A stretch of DNA of 7,942 nt from DALYDD01 sp046049705. Its GTDB lineage: Bacteria; Patescibacteriota; Minisyncoccia; Phycocordibacterales; CAIZLB01. Within the stretch, counting starts at the first letter, position 1, and every line of letters begins with the position of its first letter. Under the pieces are notes generated by a model. It was not told the DNA's origin, searched no databases, and worked only from the letters and a program-made list of their open reading frames with translations. Both the position numbers and the translations under genes were made by a program. Location of the stretch: positions 1 through 7,942 of the forward strand of contig JBJOQZ010000047.1 of assembly GCA_046049705.1 (NCBI GenBank). The letters are read 5' to 3'. This document shows positions 1 to 6,717 of the stretch, piece after piece.

Positions 1-406
1 GTTCCGGGCGCTTTGAAGTTGCAAGGACTTGTTTGGCCATATCTACCGCACCTTGATGGTGAATTATCATTTCACTGAGAAAAGCTTGATCAAATTCGAG
101 ACCAGTTTTCCCTTCAAGTCCCGCCATCATACCTTTCATCATACCTTCCATAGACATATCCCCTTCTTCCATAGCCGACCCATGATTCATCATCTTCATT
201 TTACCTTCTGAACCTGATTGCATCATATGACCATTCATTTTCATTTTACCTTCCATGTTTCCTTTGTACATTCTTTTCATATGTCGTCCGCCATCGCGTG
301 AACCAAGTGTTGCAAGACCAACTACGAGTACACCGATCAAAAAACCTGCGACCAAACTCGCAATTGCAAGGTTCTTTTTTGACATGTTTTGGATATATGT
401 TTTCAT
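1..406 (-). CDS. Met/His-rich membrane-anchored DUF305 protein (partial, 3' end off the window)
   Basis: The reverse strand reads open from an ATG at 406 to the left edge, 135 codons with no stop, so the C-terminus is missing. Residues 13-34 form one hydrophobic segment, a signal anchor that puts the rest outside the membrane. Residues 43-94 hold 17 methionines plus several His, including two imperfect copies of a 15-residue unit beginning EGKMKM (from 52 and 67). The DUF305 hallmark follows at about 105-123: FDQAFLSEMIIHHQGAVDM, with paired His116-His117 and acidic residues. DUF305 is a ferritin-like helical family often found near copper or metal stress genes; its activity is not established. 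Met-rich stretches in exported proteins commonly bind Cu(I), so a copper role is a reasonable inference. A second in-frame ATG at 385 is possible; neither start has a Shine-Dalgarno. The gene begins 33 bases after the ABC ATPase stop and may be cotranscribed with it. Confidence 0.88.
   Translation of the reverse strand, partial: MKTYIQNMSKKNLAIASLVAGFLIGVLVVGLATLGSRDGGRHMKRMYKGNMEGKMKMNGHMMQSGSEGKMKMMNHGSAMEEGDMSMEGMMKGMMAGLEGKTGLEFDQAFLSEMIIHHQGAVDMAKQVLATSKRPE
195..253 (-). repeat. internal direct repeat in the DUF305 gene
   Basis: The 14-base string TTCATTTTACCTTC (plus strand) occurs at 195-208 and again at 240-253, exactly 45 bases apart and in frame. It encodes the EGKMK core of the two Met-rich units of the DUF305 protein. 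The spacing points to duplication of a 15-residue unit that lengthened the Met-rich segment. Confidence 0.7.
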
Positions 407-413
407 GCGACTA

Positions 414-422
414 AGTGTACCA
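414..422 (-). promoter_or_regulatory. possible extended -10 before the DUF305 gene
   Basis: On the minus strand the sequence reads TGG-TACACT, a TGn motif followed by a hexamer matching TATAAT at four of six positions, 7 bases before the ATG at 406. The mRNA would have almost no leader. There is no -35 match at normal spacing. It is listed because the geometry resembles the stronger cases at 5345-5353 and 3141-3146. Confidence 0.28.
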
Positions 423-439
423 TATCCAGACACTATTTT

Positions 440-1423
440 TTAGTTCTCTCTCTGACTAAAAATCACCCTGATAATATCATCAATAGCAGGCTCATTGATT
501 CCAATATCTTTAATTGGTAATTCTGAAGTTATGATCTCTGCACTCACTTCTTTAACTCGTCTTTGATCGACTTTTATGGATACAGATAATTCTTGCCACT
601 CTTTTATCTCTCCAAACTTTTCTACTGTCTCTCTCGGGATTGACTCAGTCAATGTCATAGTAATTACTTTATAGTTTGCATAAGTAGAGATAAGGGCATC
701 GATTGATCCATCATATATAATTTTTCCATAATTAATGATAATCACTCGCTCGCATAATTCTCTAATATCCTCCATGTAGTGTGATGTGAGAATAATGGTC
801 GTCTTTTTACTTTTATTGTACTTCTTAATAAAATCACGCACATTCTTTTGAGCGACCACATCGAGCCCGATTGTAGGTTCATCTAAGAAGAGTACTCTAG
901 GATTATGCAGGAGTGCGACAATTAACTCGCATTTCATTTTTTGGCCAAGCGACAGTTTCTTAACCTGTACATGCAAGAAATCTCGTACATCGAGTAAGTC
1001 GATAAGCTCATCTATCCACATAGCAAAATCATCATCTTTTACTTCACTGCATTCTTTAAAAAGAAGAAAATTATCCATCGGAGTAAGTGCACGCAACAAC
1101 TGATCTTTTTGCCCCATCACAATTCCGAATTGATTTTGGAATGCTTTTTTCCTCTCATACGGTACAAAATCGAGTACTTTACAGACCCCTTCACTTGGGT
1201 GCAAAATACCACTCAACATCTTTAATGTCGTTGTTTTCCCTGCTCCATTTGGTCCCAAAAAACCTACAATTTCTCCTTCTGCAATTGAGAAAGATATATC
1301 ATCTACTGCCTTTGCGTACTCGGTATTTCGATGAAAAAAGGAAACAATCGTATTCCAAAGCCCTGGCTTCTTGCGGTAAAATTCGAAATATTTTTTAAGA
1401 TTTTTTACTTCAATGATATTCAT
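440..1423 (-). CDS. ABC-2 type exporter ATP-binding protein (COG4586 family)
   Basis: This 327-residue protein is the cytoplasmic nucleotide-binding subunit of an ABC-2 export system. It shows Walker A GPNGAGKT (57-64), Q-loop Gln105, signature LSLGQ (157-161), Walker B VLFLDE (177-182, catalytic Glu182), D-loop GLD (186-188) and switch His215. The signature LSLGQKMK with DEPTIGLDVVAQ is typical of the COG4586 group, which works with ABC2_membrane_6 permeases; substrates of most members are unknown. The roughly 35-residue N-terminal lead before the core domain and the C-terminal tail after residue 220 also fit that group. The ATG at 1423 lies 19 bases after the permease stop, so the two genes form a transcription unit with the permease first. 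No Shine-Dalgarno precedes the start. The family call is firm; the transported substrate cannot be told from the sequence. Confidence 0.93.
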   Translation of the reverse strand: MNIIEVKNLKKYFEFYRKKPGLWNTIVSFFHRNTEYAKAVDDISFSIAEGEIVGFLGPNGAGKTTTLKMLSGILHPSEGVCKVLDFVPYERKKAFQNQFGIVMGQKDQLLRALTPMDNFLLFKECSEVKDDDFAMWIDELIDLLDVRDFLHVQVKKLSLGQKMKCELIVALLHNPRVLFLDEPTIGLDVVAQKNVRDFIKKYNKSKKTTIILTSHYMEDIRELCERVIIINYGKIIYDGSIDALISTYANYKVITMTLTESIPRETVEKFGEIKEWQELSVSIKVDQRRVKEVSAEIITSELPIKDIGINEPAIDDIIRVIFSQREN

Positions 1424-1442
1424 ATGATAGGAAATATAGTTA

Positions 1443-2252
1443 TTATGCTCCTGTTGCTTCGTATTTTTTAAGACCCTTTTTCCAGATTATGCGCAGCACT
1501 ACAGATAGTATTACTATCCATAATAACTGTACACCAATCCCGATTACTCCTTGGTGAATGGATACCTTTTTCAAATACAATTGAGCAGGGACAAAGAAAG
1601 AATATGCAAAAGGAAGATATGTACCGATGGTCGCAATAGTCGGAGGAAGAAGAGTAAGTGGAAAATAACCTCCAGAGAAAAATCGTTTGATTCGATCTGC
1701 TGATACCTGAATACCATCTACTTCATCGGTCCAAAATGCCGCACAACCAATAATAAACCCAATAAGCCATTCGGTAATAAAAGCAAAAACAATCATCAAT
1801 GCAATAATCGCCAGATAGAGGGGGTCGGTATTAATTACAATTTTATTCAAGAAAAACAGTAGAAGAATAAATTGTGTAATAACTGAAAACACCATAATAA
1901 AACCAGCTCTTCCTATTTCATTGAAAAAAATAAATCTTGCATATGGAATAGGCTTGATGAGGAACTTTGATAGTCTTCCTTCATTTATATCTCTCGATAC
2001 AAAGCTGGCTACGAAATTTCTTACAATAGCGGAGATCATATTCCCAATAAGCACATAGGTAATCATCTCCGACAATGTAAATCCTTTTATAGTACCAGTG
2101 CCAGAAGCATATATTGCAGTCCACATCAAAACCAGGACGAGTAATTCTGCAATTTCCCCTACTCTATATGCAACGATAGAAAAACGATATACGAGTGATC
2201 GCGCCCATGCCATCCGAATAATGACAGAGGCCTGCTTCAAGAGTTGTTTCAT
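1443..2252 (-). CDS. ABC-2 type transporter permease (ABC2_membrane_6-like)
   Basis: This integral membrane protein of 269 residues has about six hydrophobic segments, near residues 25-48, 58-78, 113-134, 137-172 (long, possibly two passes), 203-215 and 226-246. Between the second and third lies RDINEGRLSKFLIKPI (88-103), resembling the conserved cytoplasmic loop of the ABC2_membrane_6 permeases that pair with COG4586 ATPases. The stretch FFSGGYFPLTLLPP (181-194) also fits. It forms the export channel with the ATPase encoded 19 bases downstream. I take the start as the ATG at 2252: the reading frame extends to a TTG at 2288, but the added 12 residues are charged and unlike the family N-terminus. 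AGGA stands only two bases before this ATG, too close for a good Shine-Dalgarno. Systems of this type usually encode two different permeases; only one is here, so it may act as a homodimer or with a partner encoded elsewhere. Confidence 0.88.
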   Translation of the reverse strand: MKQLLKQASVIIRMAWARSLVYRFSIVAYRVGEIAELLVLVLMWTAIYASGTGTIKGFTLSEMITYVLIGNMISAIVRNFVASFVSRDINEGRLSKFLIKPIPYARFIFFNEIGRAGFIMVFSVITQFILLLFFLNKIVINTDPLYLAIIALMIVFAFITEWLIGFIIGCAAFWTDEVDGIQVSADRIKRFFSGGYFPLTLLPPTIATIGTYLPFAYSFFVPAQLYLKKVSIHQGVIGIGVQLLWIVILSVVLRIIWKKGLKKYEATGA

Positions 2253-2321
2253 AGTCCTAAGACTAAATGAATCCTTTCTAAAAAGCAATCAAAATTGATT
2301 TTACCTATCAGTAACCGCCTC

Positions 2322-3134
2322 TTATTTCTTTGCTCTTGGCTTCTCTATTTTCTCGAACGCATATTCACCTTGCTCCTCATTTAGTTTTAAGTAAGTGGTC
2401 GTTGTTGCTGGAGGATTCTTAGTATAATCTACTACTTCGTTTATATAGTACGGCCCCCACCCATCATCACCTGAAATACCAGGTATAGCATATATATCTT
2501 GAGATTCTCGAGACGAAAGAGACCATGCGCCATCTGCAAATGAATATCTTTCGATAGTATAGATGTCACCAAGTCCTCTTCCTTTAAAGTAACTCTCAAG
2601 TGTCCTTTCTTTTTCATTGATTGTTACAAATCCGAGACCAGGAAATGCCTCATACTCATCATCTGCTTTTTTTCCTGTCAGTTCATATCGAGTAAAAGTC
2701 CTAGTCTTTGGATCTTGCACGTAAAAATCTGCACCCATATTGTATGCCCCTAAACTAATATCTGCCAAAACATCCTGTACTCCATCAAAGTTAATATCTA
2801 CTTTTGTGAGATTTGTGACAGGTTCTACGTAGTTACTATCAATGATGAAAGTATATCCATCAGGATATATCACCTTGATATCAGTCGAACGTTCTTCAAT
2901 ATCAATATCTTTGAGAGTTTGTGTTTGAATATCTTGCTCGAGTTTAAATTCATTTACACCAGACATGTCTTTGGTGTCATCTACCGATACGACTGGACCA
3001 GGCCCTGGTCTTCCACAATCAATCATGCAACGAAATGCCACAACTCCAATCAAAATGAGAGTAGCCGCGAGCACAATATAGATGATTCGATTGACTCTTG
3101 TACTGGATGTATTTTGTATAGTATCTGGATTCAT
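2322..3134 (-). CDS. single-pass membrane protein with XAC2610/FG-GAP-like outer domain
   Basis: This 270-residue protein starts with a short basic N-terminus, a transmembrane segment at 17-34, and a PGPGP linker. The bulk lies outside the membrane. DINFDGVQD at 113-121 has the D-x-N-x-D-G-x-x-D spacing of a calcium loop as found in FG-GAP/VCBS and XAC2610-type proteins, and the following GAYNMGADFYVQD plus the later YFKGRGLGD...YTIERYSFADGAWSL resemble the XAC2610 beta-propeller repeats. Its only two cysteines, C36 and C40, sit just after the membrane segment (CxxxC) and could be redox-sensitive. No enzymatic motif is seen, so a binding or inhibitor-like role is possible but unproven. I prefer the ATG at 3134 over ATG 3158 or TTG 3176 because a promoter-like -10 lies 6 bases upstream and the later start gives a normal signal anchor. 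The gene lies between the ABC-F gene (65-base gap) and the permease (69-base gap). Confidence 0.75.
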   Translation of the reverse strand: MNPDTIQNTSSTRVNRIIYIVLAATLILIGVVAFRCMIDCGRPGPGPVVSVDDTKDMSGVNEFKLEQDIQTQTLKDIDIEERSTDIKVIYPDGYTFIIDSNYVEPVTNLTKVDINFDGVQDVLADISLGAYNMGADFYVQDPKTRTFTRYELTGKKADDEYEAFPGLGFVTINEKERTLESYFKGRGLGDIYTIERYSFADGAWSLSSRESQDIYAIPGISGDDGWGPYYINEVVDYTKNPPATTTTYLKLNEEQGEYAFEKIEKPRAKK

Positions 3135-3140
3135 ATATAT

Positions 3141-3169
3141 AGTATATAGCACCCTCATACTTATGACGA
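3141..3169 (-). promoter_or_regulatory. candidate promoter for a leaderless mRNA of the 3134 gene
   Basis: The minus strand carries TATACT (3146-3141, five of six to consensus) and, 17 bases upstream, TCGTCA (3169-3164, four of six to TTGACA). TATACT ends exactly 6 bases before the ATG at 3134, so the expected transcription start falls on the A of the start codon. There is no Shine-Dalgarno. The surrounding TA-rich sequence could produce such a match by chance. Confidence 0.45.
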
Positions 3170-3199
3170 GGAACAATAGGATATCATCTCAAATATCTC

Positions 3200-4732
3200 C
3201 TACCGAATCTCATCCAATAATTCATCTAGCTCCTTGTATCGCACTGCAATTGTTTGCCCATGGATAAGCCAGAAAATACTAGGATCAAATTCTTTAATAA
3301 ATTCATAATCATGCGTCACTAAAAGGATTGAACTTTTAGTCTTTTTACATACTTCGAGTAGGATTTCCCAAGTCACTTCATCGATATGGTTAGTTGGTTC
3401 ATCGAGGATGATAAAATCTGGCTTGGCACCAAAAGCAAGAGCGAATCGCATACGCATACGCTCTCCTCCTGAAAGATGTTTTGAAGCGGTCGTCATACGA
3501 TGTGTATCAAAACGCATGGCACCGAGCGCAGCACGCCCATCGATATCGTCAAGATTTAGTTGTTGGCAGACAATTTGCAAAGCCGATTGTTCTTGATCAA
3601 ACTCTGCATGCTGATTGAAATATGACCACTTAACTCCATCAGCCCATACCACCTCTCCAGCTGTTGCAGGTTCTTTGCCAGTCAAACATTTGAGAAATGT
3701 TGACTTACCTGATCCGTTTCTCCCAAGCAAAACAATCCTGTCTCCAGATCGGACTTCAAGACTAGCATTATCAAAAATCCGACCCTTTGCTTCTGGATAT
3801 TTAAATGCCAAGTCTTTAACTCTGCACAATAATTTTCCACCATGCAATCGCGCTTCAGTTCCCTGCAATTTTATTTTTGTTGATTTAGATTCAGGGCGAC
3901 CTGACTGTCCATGGGCCTCTTTGAGCGCAGAGAGTTCTTCTTTAGCTTTTTTATATGCTGCCACTTCTTTTCCACGAAAAGCTTTTGCTGCAAGAATACC
4001 AATCGATGCAGAGAGTTGTTTGATACGTTTTGCTTCAGCATCAAATACGCGCTGCAGTCCACCAATACGCGCCATTTTCATTTCAATATATTCATCGTAT
4101 CCCCCTTCTGAAATATGCATATGCCCATCTGCAAGTTCTCCTACTTTTGTGGCTATACTATCAATCAAAAGCCTATCATGTGAAATAAAAAGGATGGCCC
4201 CGCGAAATTCTTGGAGTAATTCTATAAGTGCCATACGGCTAACAATATCGAGATGGTTTTCTGGTTCATCAAGCAAAATATAATCAGGAGAAAGTGCAAG
4301 TGCCGTACTAATAGCCACTACTTTTTGTTGACCTCCTGACATAGAGCTACAGATTTTTTCGAGACGTGACTCAAGCGGAAAGCCGAGTGTCTTTGCAAAA
4401 CCAAAAATCTTTTTATACAAGCTTTCACTTGGAGACGCCATCTTAGCACCTTCAAAGACACTATTGATATATTGACTGACAGTTTTGGCTTTTGACTCAT
4501 CACTAAACTCCTGCGAGACATAGACAAAACGAATATGACCATTTTTCTGGACCTGACCAGCATCTGGTTCTATCTCTCCACATACCATCTTGAGGAGGGT
4601 AGACTTCCCTGCTCCATTTTCGCCAAAGATACATAGTCGCTCCCGTTCGGTACAGGTAAAAGAAACGCCCTTAAGAATCGGTCGCTCCTGAATACTGTAT
4701 TCGAGTTTTTTGACTTGTATGGATTTTTGCAT
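3200..4732 (-). CDS. ABC-F family ATPase (duplicated ABC domains)
   Basis: This 510-residue soluble protein has two ABC cassettes and no membrane segment, the ABC-F arrangement. Cassette 1: Walker A GENGAGKS (37-44), Gln74, signature SGGQQ (132-136), Walker B YILLDE (151-156), His185. Cassette 2: Walker A GRNGSGKS (337-344), signature LSGGE (420-424), Walker B FIILDE (440-445), His474. A charged helical linker (about 218-298) joins them, where ABC-F proteins reach toward P-site tRNA. Family members act on ribosomes as translation factors or antibiotic-resistance proteins; which applies here cannot be told. All catalytic residues are present. One oddity is DEPENHLD in cassette 1, where DEPTNHLD is usual (cassette 2 has it). 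The ATG at 4732 has CGGAG 8 bases upstream, fixing the start. It ends in TAG, 65 bases before the next gene. I do not assign it to Uup, EttA or another named subfamily. Confidence 0.93.
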   Translation of the reverse strand: MQKSIQVKKLEYSIQERPILKGVSFTCTERERLCIFGENGAGKSTLLKMVCGEIEPDAGQVQKNGHIRFVYVSQEFSDESKAKTVSQYINSVFEGAKMASPSESLYKKIFGFAKTLGFPLESRLEKICSSMSGGQQKVVAISTALALSPDYILLDEPENHLDIVSRMALIELLQEFRGAILFISHDRLLIDSIATKVGELADGHMHISEGGYDEYIEMKMARIGGLQRVFDAEAKRIKQLSASIGILAAKAFRGKEVAAYKKAKEELSALKEAHGQSGRPESKSTKIKLQGTEARLHGGKLLCRVKDLAFKYPEAKGRIFDNASLEVRSGDRIVLLGRNGSGKSTFLKCLTGKEPATAGEVVWADGVKWSYFNQHAEFDQEQSALQIVCQQLNLDDIDGRAALGAMRFDTHRMTTASKHLSGGERMRMRFALAFGAKPDFIILDEPTNHIDEVTWEILLEVCKKTKSSILLVTHDYEFIKEFDPSIFWLIHGQTIAVRYKELDELLDEIR

Positions 4733-4740
4733 GGATATAT

Positions 4741-4745
4741 CTCCG
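4741..4745 (-). promoter_or_regulatory. Shine-Dalgarno site of the ABC-F gene
   Basis: The minus strand reads CGGAG with an 8-base gap to the ATG at 4732, normal spacing. It is the only convincing Shine-Dalgarno among the starts visible in this window. An AATAAT box just upstream (five of six to the -10 consensus) could start a roughly 15-base leader containing this site, but no -35 accompanies it. Confidence 0.6.
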
Positions 4746-4777
4746 CATCTTACATTATTCTGGATATTTGCCCAAAT

Positions 4778-5338
4778 TTACCTTCCTCCCCCTGCTAGCA
4801 TCTTGGCAAAGTTGCCATCGCTCAATCGGCCAGTGATATCACCATGTAATTGAGTAGCGATAGCTATAAGCTCATCACGCACCTCTTTTTCTGATATCAC
4901 AGACGGATCGATCTTCTTCTCATATCTGACAAATGACCCTAACCCTTCGACTTCTTGGAAAAAGATATTGATCCCCCGATATTCAGTTCGATTTTCTGTG
5001 ATCTGTATTTTTTGAAATTCCTTTAGTCCAAGGAGTTCCATGACAAATACGAAGTTTGCAGCATTGCCGATATCGAGCCCCGTTGTTTTATATGTTCCTT
5101 CTGCAGTCACGGTACCGATATTGAAACAATTGCCATATTCTGGAGATTCAAATAATGACACTCTGATCTCTCCAACAGGTAGATCTTTTGCAAAAGCCTC
5201 GTTCTTGGCATAAATAGTCTGCGTCAATTTCATGGGTGCACTAAATCCATATCCAGGTGTATTTTCTGGAAAAAAAATTGAGATGGAGTTCCGGATAAAA
5301 TCTAAACTTGGTTCTGAGACGGTGATGGTGACATTCAT
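4778..5338 (-). CDS. divergent CYTH-like protein, probably catalytically inactive
   Basis: This protein has 186 residues, the size of a CYTH (CyaB/thiamine triphosphatase) domain, and no signal or membrane segment. The C-terminal half follows the family plan: a helix ending LLGL (102-105), a basic strand KIQITENRTEY (110-120), then VEGLGSFVRYE (130-140), close to the VxGLGxFxEIE hallmark, and a last helix with SDGNFAKML (173-181) where the family has SYxxLL. The N-terminal half fits loosely, with IRVSLFE (58-64) near the LRIR strand. The residues that bind metal and triphosphate are mostly missing: NVTIT (2-6) stands where ExExK is expected, Gln128 replaces an Asp, and Arg138 replaces a Glu. 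It may therefore be a non-enzymatic binder. The remote homology is my inference from pattern matching; an unrelated conserved CPR protein remains possible. It starts 41 bases after the redox block and has its own promoter. Confidence 0.55.
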   Translation of the reverse strand: MNVTITVSEPSLDFIRNSISIFFPENTPGYGFSAPMKLTQTIYAKNEAFAKDLPVGEIRVSLFESPEYGNCFNIGTVTAEGTYKTTGLDIGNAANFVFVMELLGLKEFQKIQITENRTEYRGINIFFQEVEGLGSFVRYEKKIDPSVISEKEVRDELIAIATQLHGDITGRLSDGNFAKMLAGGGR

Positions 5339-5344
5339 AAAGAA

Positions 5345-5353
5345 ATTATATCA
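5345..5353 (-). promoter_or_regulatory. extended -10 promoter element for a leaderless mRNA (CYTH-like gene)
   Basis: The minus strand reads TGA-TATAAT, a perfect TGn extended -10 box with full consensus hexamer (5350-5345). The hexamer ends 6 bases before the ATG at 5338, which puts the expected transcription start on the first base of the start codon. There is no -35 match at 16-18 bases, which an extended -10 does not require, and no Shine-Dalgarno. It starts a unit separate from the redox genes upstream. Confidence 0.65.
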
Positions 5354-5379
5354 CAGAGCAAACATGAAAAAGTTTCAGC

Positions 5380-6642
5380 CTAAGACCCAAACGTAAATGC
5401 AAATAGTCTAACCGGTACATCTCCAACTACTCTCAATTCAAGTACATGTGACTCGCTTTTTTTATTTTTTATCAATTTATACAATCGACTATTATCAACT
5501 CGGACAATACTATTTGCATCAACATCCACATGTGCACTTCCGAGTGTACGCACGAGAACACCATCTTGCCATACCTCTATATTTCCGTGCCCACCAGATT
5601 CCCCACTCGGCTTACGAGCGGTTTCAGCTACAATATATACTTCTTTTGCTGTATACGGAAATGTTAGACGTGATGATTTTGGTGCCACACTCTGCACAAG
5701 TGATGTAGTGCGAGATCCAGTCGAAGTGACAGATAAAGATATCGCTGGTGCCTCTATATATTCTGGTTGAATATTCCAAGTACCTTGCAGGTAGAGTGCG
5801 TCTGGCTTAAAACGCTCAGGATAGACAAATTGTTGTATACCAGATGTACCTGGAGTACCATTTGCCAATCTTTCATTTCGAAGAGATCCGAAATATGTTT
5901 CCGGACTTTGCGCTAAAGCACTACGCGCCGAAGCACTTTGCTTCGATGCAAGCATTCTTGTAGCCGCATCATCATTCCCTTCTTCTAGATTAGTTTTTTC
6001 TAGAGTTAAGTCCACGGTTACTCCCAAGAGATCAGCCCTCTCTTTCAAGGCACTTTGAATTTGCTTTTCTGTTTCATCATATGCACCTTCGCCAATATGG
6101 TCATAGATGATATTTCCATGAATATCGATCAAGTATTTTCTCGGCCAATATCTATTTTTATATGCCTGCCAAGTACTGTAGTCATTGTCCAAGACTACTG
6201 GAAATGTAATCCCTTCTTCTTTCATGGCATTTTCAACATTTTTAATATCTTTTTCAAATGCAAATTCTGGAGTATGGATACCGATGATGATCAATCCATC
6301 GTCTCTATACTTTTCATACCAAGAATTGAGATATGGAAATGTCCGCTTACAATTGATACATGAATACGTCATAAAATCTACCAAAATAACTTTTTGGCCT
6401 ATATATTCTTTGAGTGAGATTGGCTGATTATTTGTATTTACAAAGCCAGATGGATTGACGATATCGATATATGGCATACCTTTTTGTTTTTGATCATGTG
6501 CGGACTGTGCAGCCTCTTCCTTGCTCGACGATCCACCAAATTGAGATTCTGATTTTGATGGCGATAGGATGATGGCTATTGCTGCTAGAGCAGTACAGAT
6601 AATGACTATGACGATAATGCGCAATATATTTTTTGAAGACAT
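5380..6642 (-). CDS. TlpA-like thioredoxin with DipZ C-terminal domain, membrane-anchored
   Basis: This 420-residue extracytoplasmic thiol-disulfide oxidoreductase corresponds to the TlpA plus C-terminal part of mycobacterial DipZ. Residues 7-26 are a signal anchor, followed by a Ser/Gln/Lys-rich linker (28-55). The redoxin domain runs from about 57 to 205 and contains DFMTYSCINCKRTFPYL with active-site Cys95 and Cys98, GIHTPEFAFEKD (121-132), DNDYSTWQAYKNRYWP (152-167) with Pro167 at the cis-Pro position, and HIGEGAYDETE. A low-complexity Asp/Ala/Ser stretch (220-246) leads to the DipZ C-terminal beta-sandwich (about 247-420), which opens ETYFGSLRNER and closes RLYKLI...VRLFAFTFG, as in that family. 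The electron donor is probably the CcdA protein encoded 75 bases upstream; the two are fused in DipZ. The substrates are unknown. The start at ATG 6642 is set by the anchor; no Shine-Dalgarno is visible. Confidence 0.93.
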   Translation of the reverse strand: MSSKNILRIIVIVIICTALAAIAIILSPSKSESQFGGSSSKEEAAQSAHDQKQKGMPYIDIVNPSGFVNTNNQPISLKEYIGQKVILVDFMTYSCINCKRTFPYLNSWYEKYRDDGLIIIGIHTPEFAFEKDIKNVENAMKEEGITFPVVLDNDYSTWQAYKNRYWPRKYLIDIHGNIIYDHIGEGAYDETEKQIQSALKERADLLGVTVDLTLEKTNLEEGNDDAATRMLASKQSASARSALAQSPETYFGSLRNERLANGTPGTSGIQQFVYPERFKPDALYLQGTWNIQPEYIEAPAISLSVTSTGSRTTSLVQSVAPKSSRLTFPYTAKEVYIVAETARKPSGESGGHGNIEVWQDGVLVRTLGSAHVDVDANSIVRVDNSRLYKLIKNKKSESHVLELRVVGDVPVRLFAFTFGS

Positions 6643-6717
6643 GATTGAGGGTATATTATTTGAGAAGCGTGATTAATAGCACAGTTGAGAATGTAATCAG
6701 TGGCGAGATACTACTTT

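Noticed and set aside
2253..2288. TTG start at 2288 for the permease
   Set aside because: It adds 12 charged residues not expected at this family's N-terminus; the ATG at 2252 is simpler, though its own Shine-Dalgarno is poor.
3135..3176. TTG 3176 or ATG 3158 as starts for the XAC2610-like gene
   Set aside because: Neither has a ribosome binding site, and both would place the promoter-like TATACT inside the coding region.
3177..3202. Imperfect hairpin (TAGG-AG-ATAT / ATATCCTA) at the end of the ABC-F gene as a terminator
   Set aside because: The stem is AT-rich, bulged, overlaps the stop codon and lacks a U-run.
3615..4283. A 222-codon open frame on the plus strand opposite the ABC-F gene
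   Set aside because: It lies fully within a gene with intact ABC motifs on the other strand, its translation resembles no domain I recognise, and no ribosome binding site precedes it. It is a codon-bias shadow.
4747..4775. TTGGGC - 17 bases - TAAGAT as a promoter for the ABC-F gene
   Set aside because: Matches are weak (three and four of six), and the implied transcription start would fall inside or after the Shine-Dalgarno, removing it from the mRNA.
4778..5338. Calling the CYTH-like protein an adenylate cyclase or thiamine triphosphatase
   Set aside because: The ExExK motif and the acidic metal ligands of those enzymes are absent.
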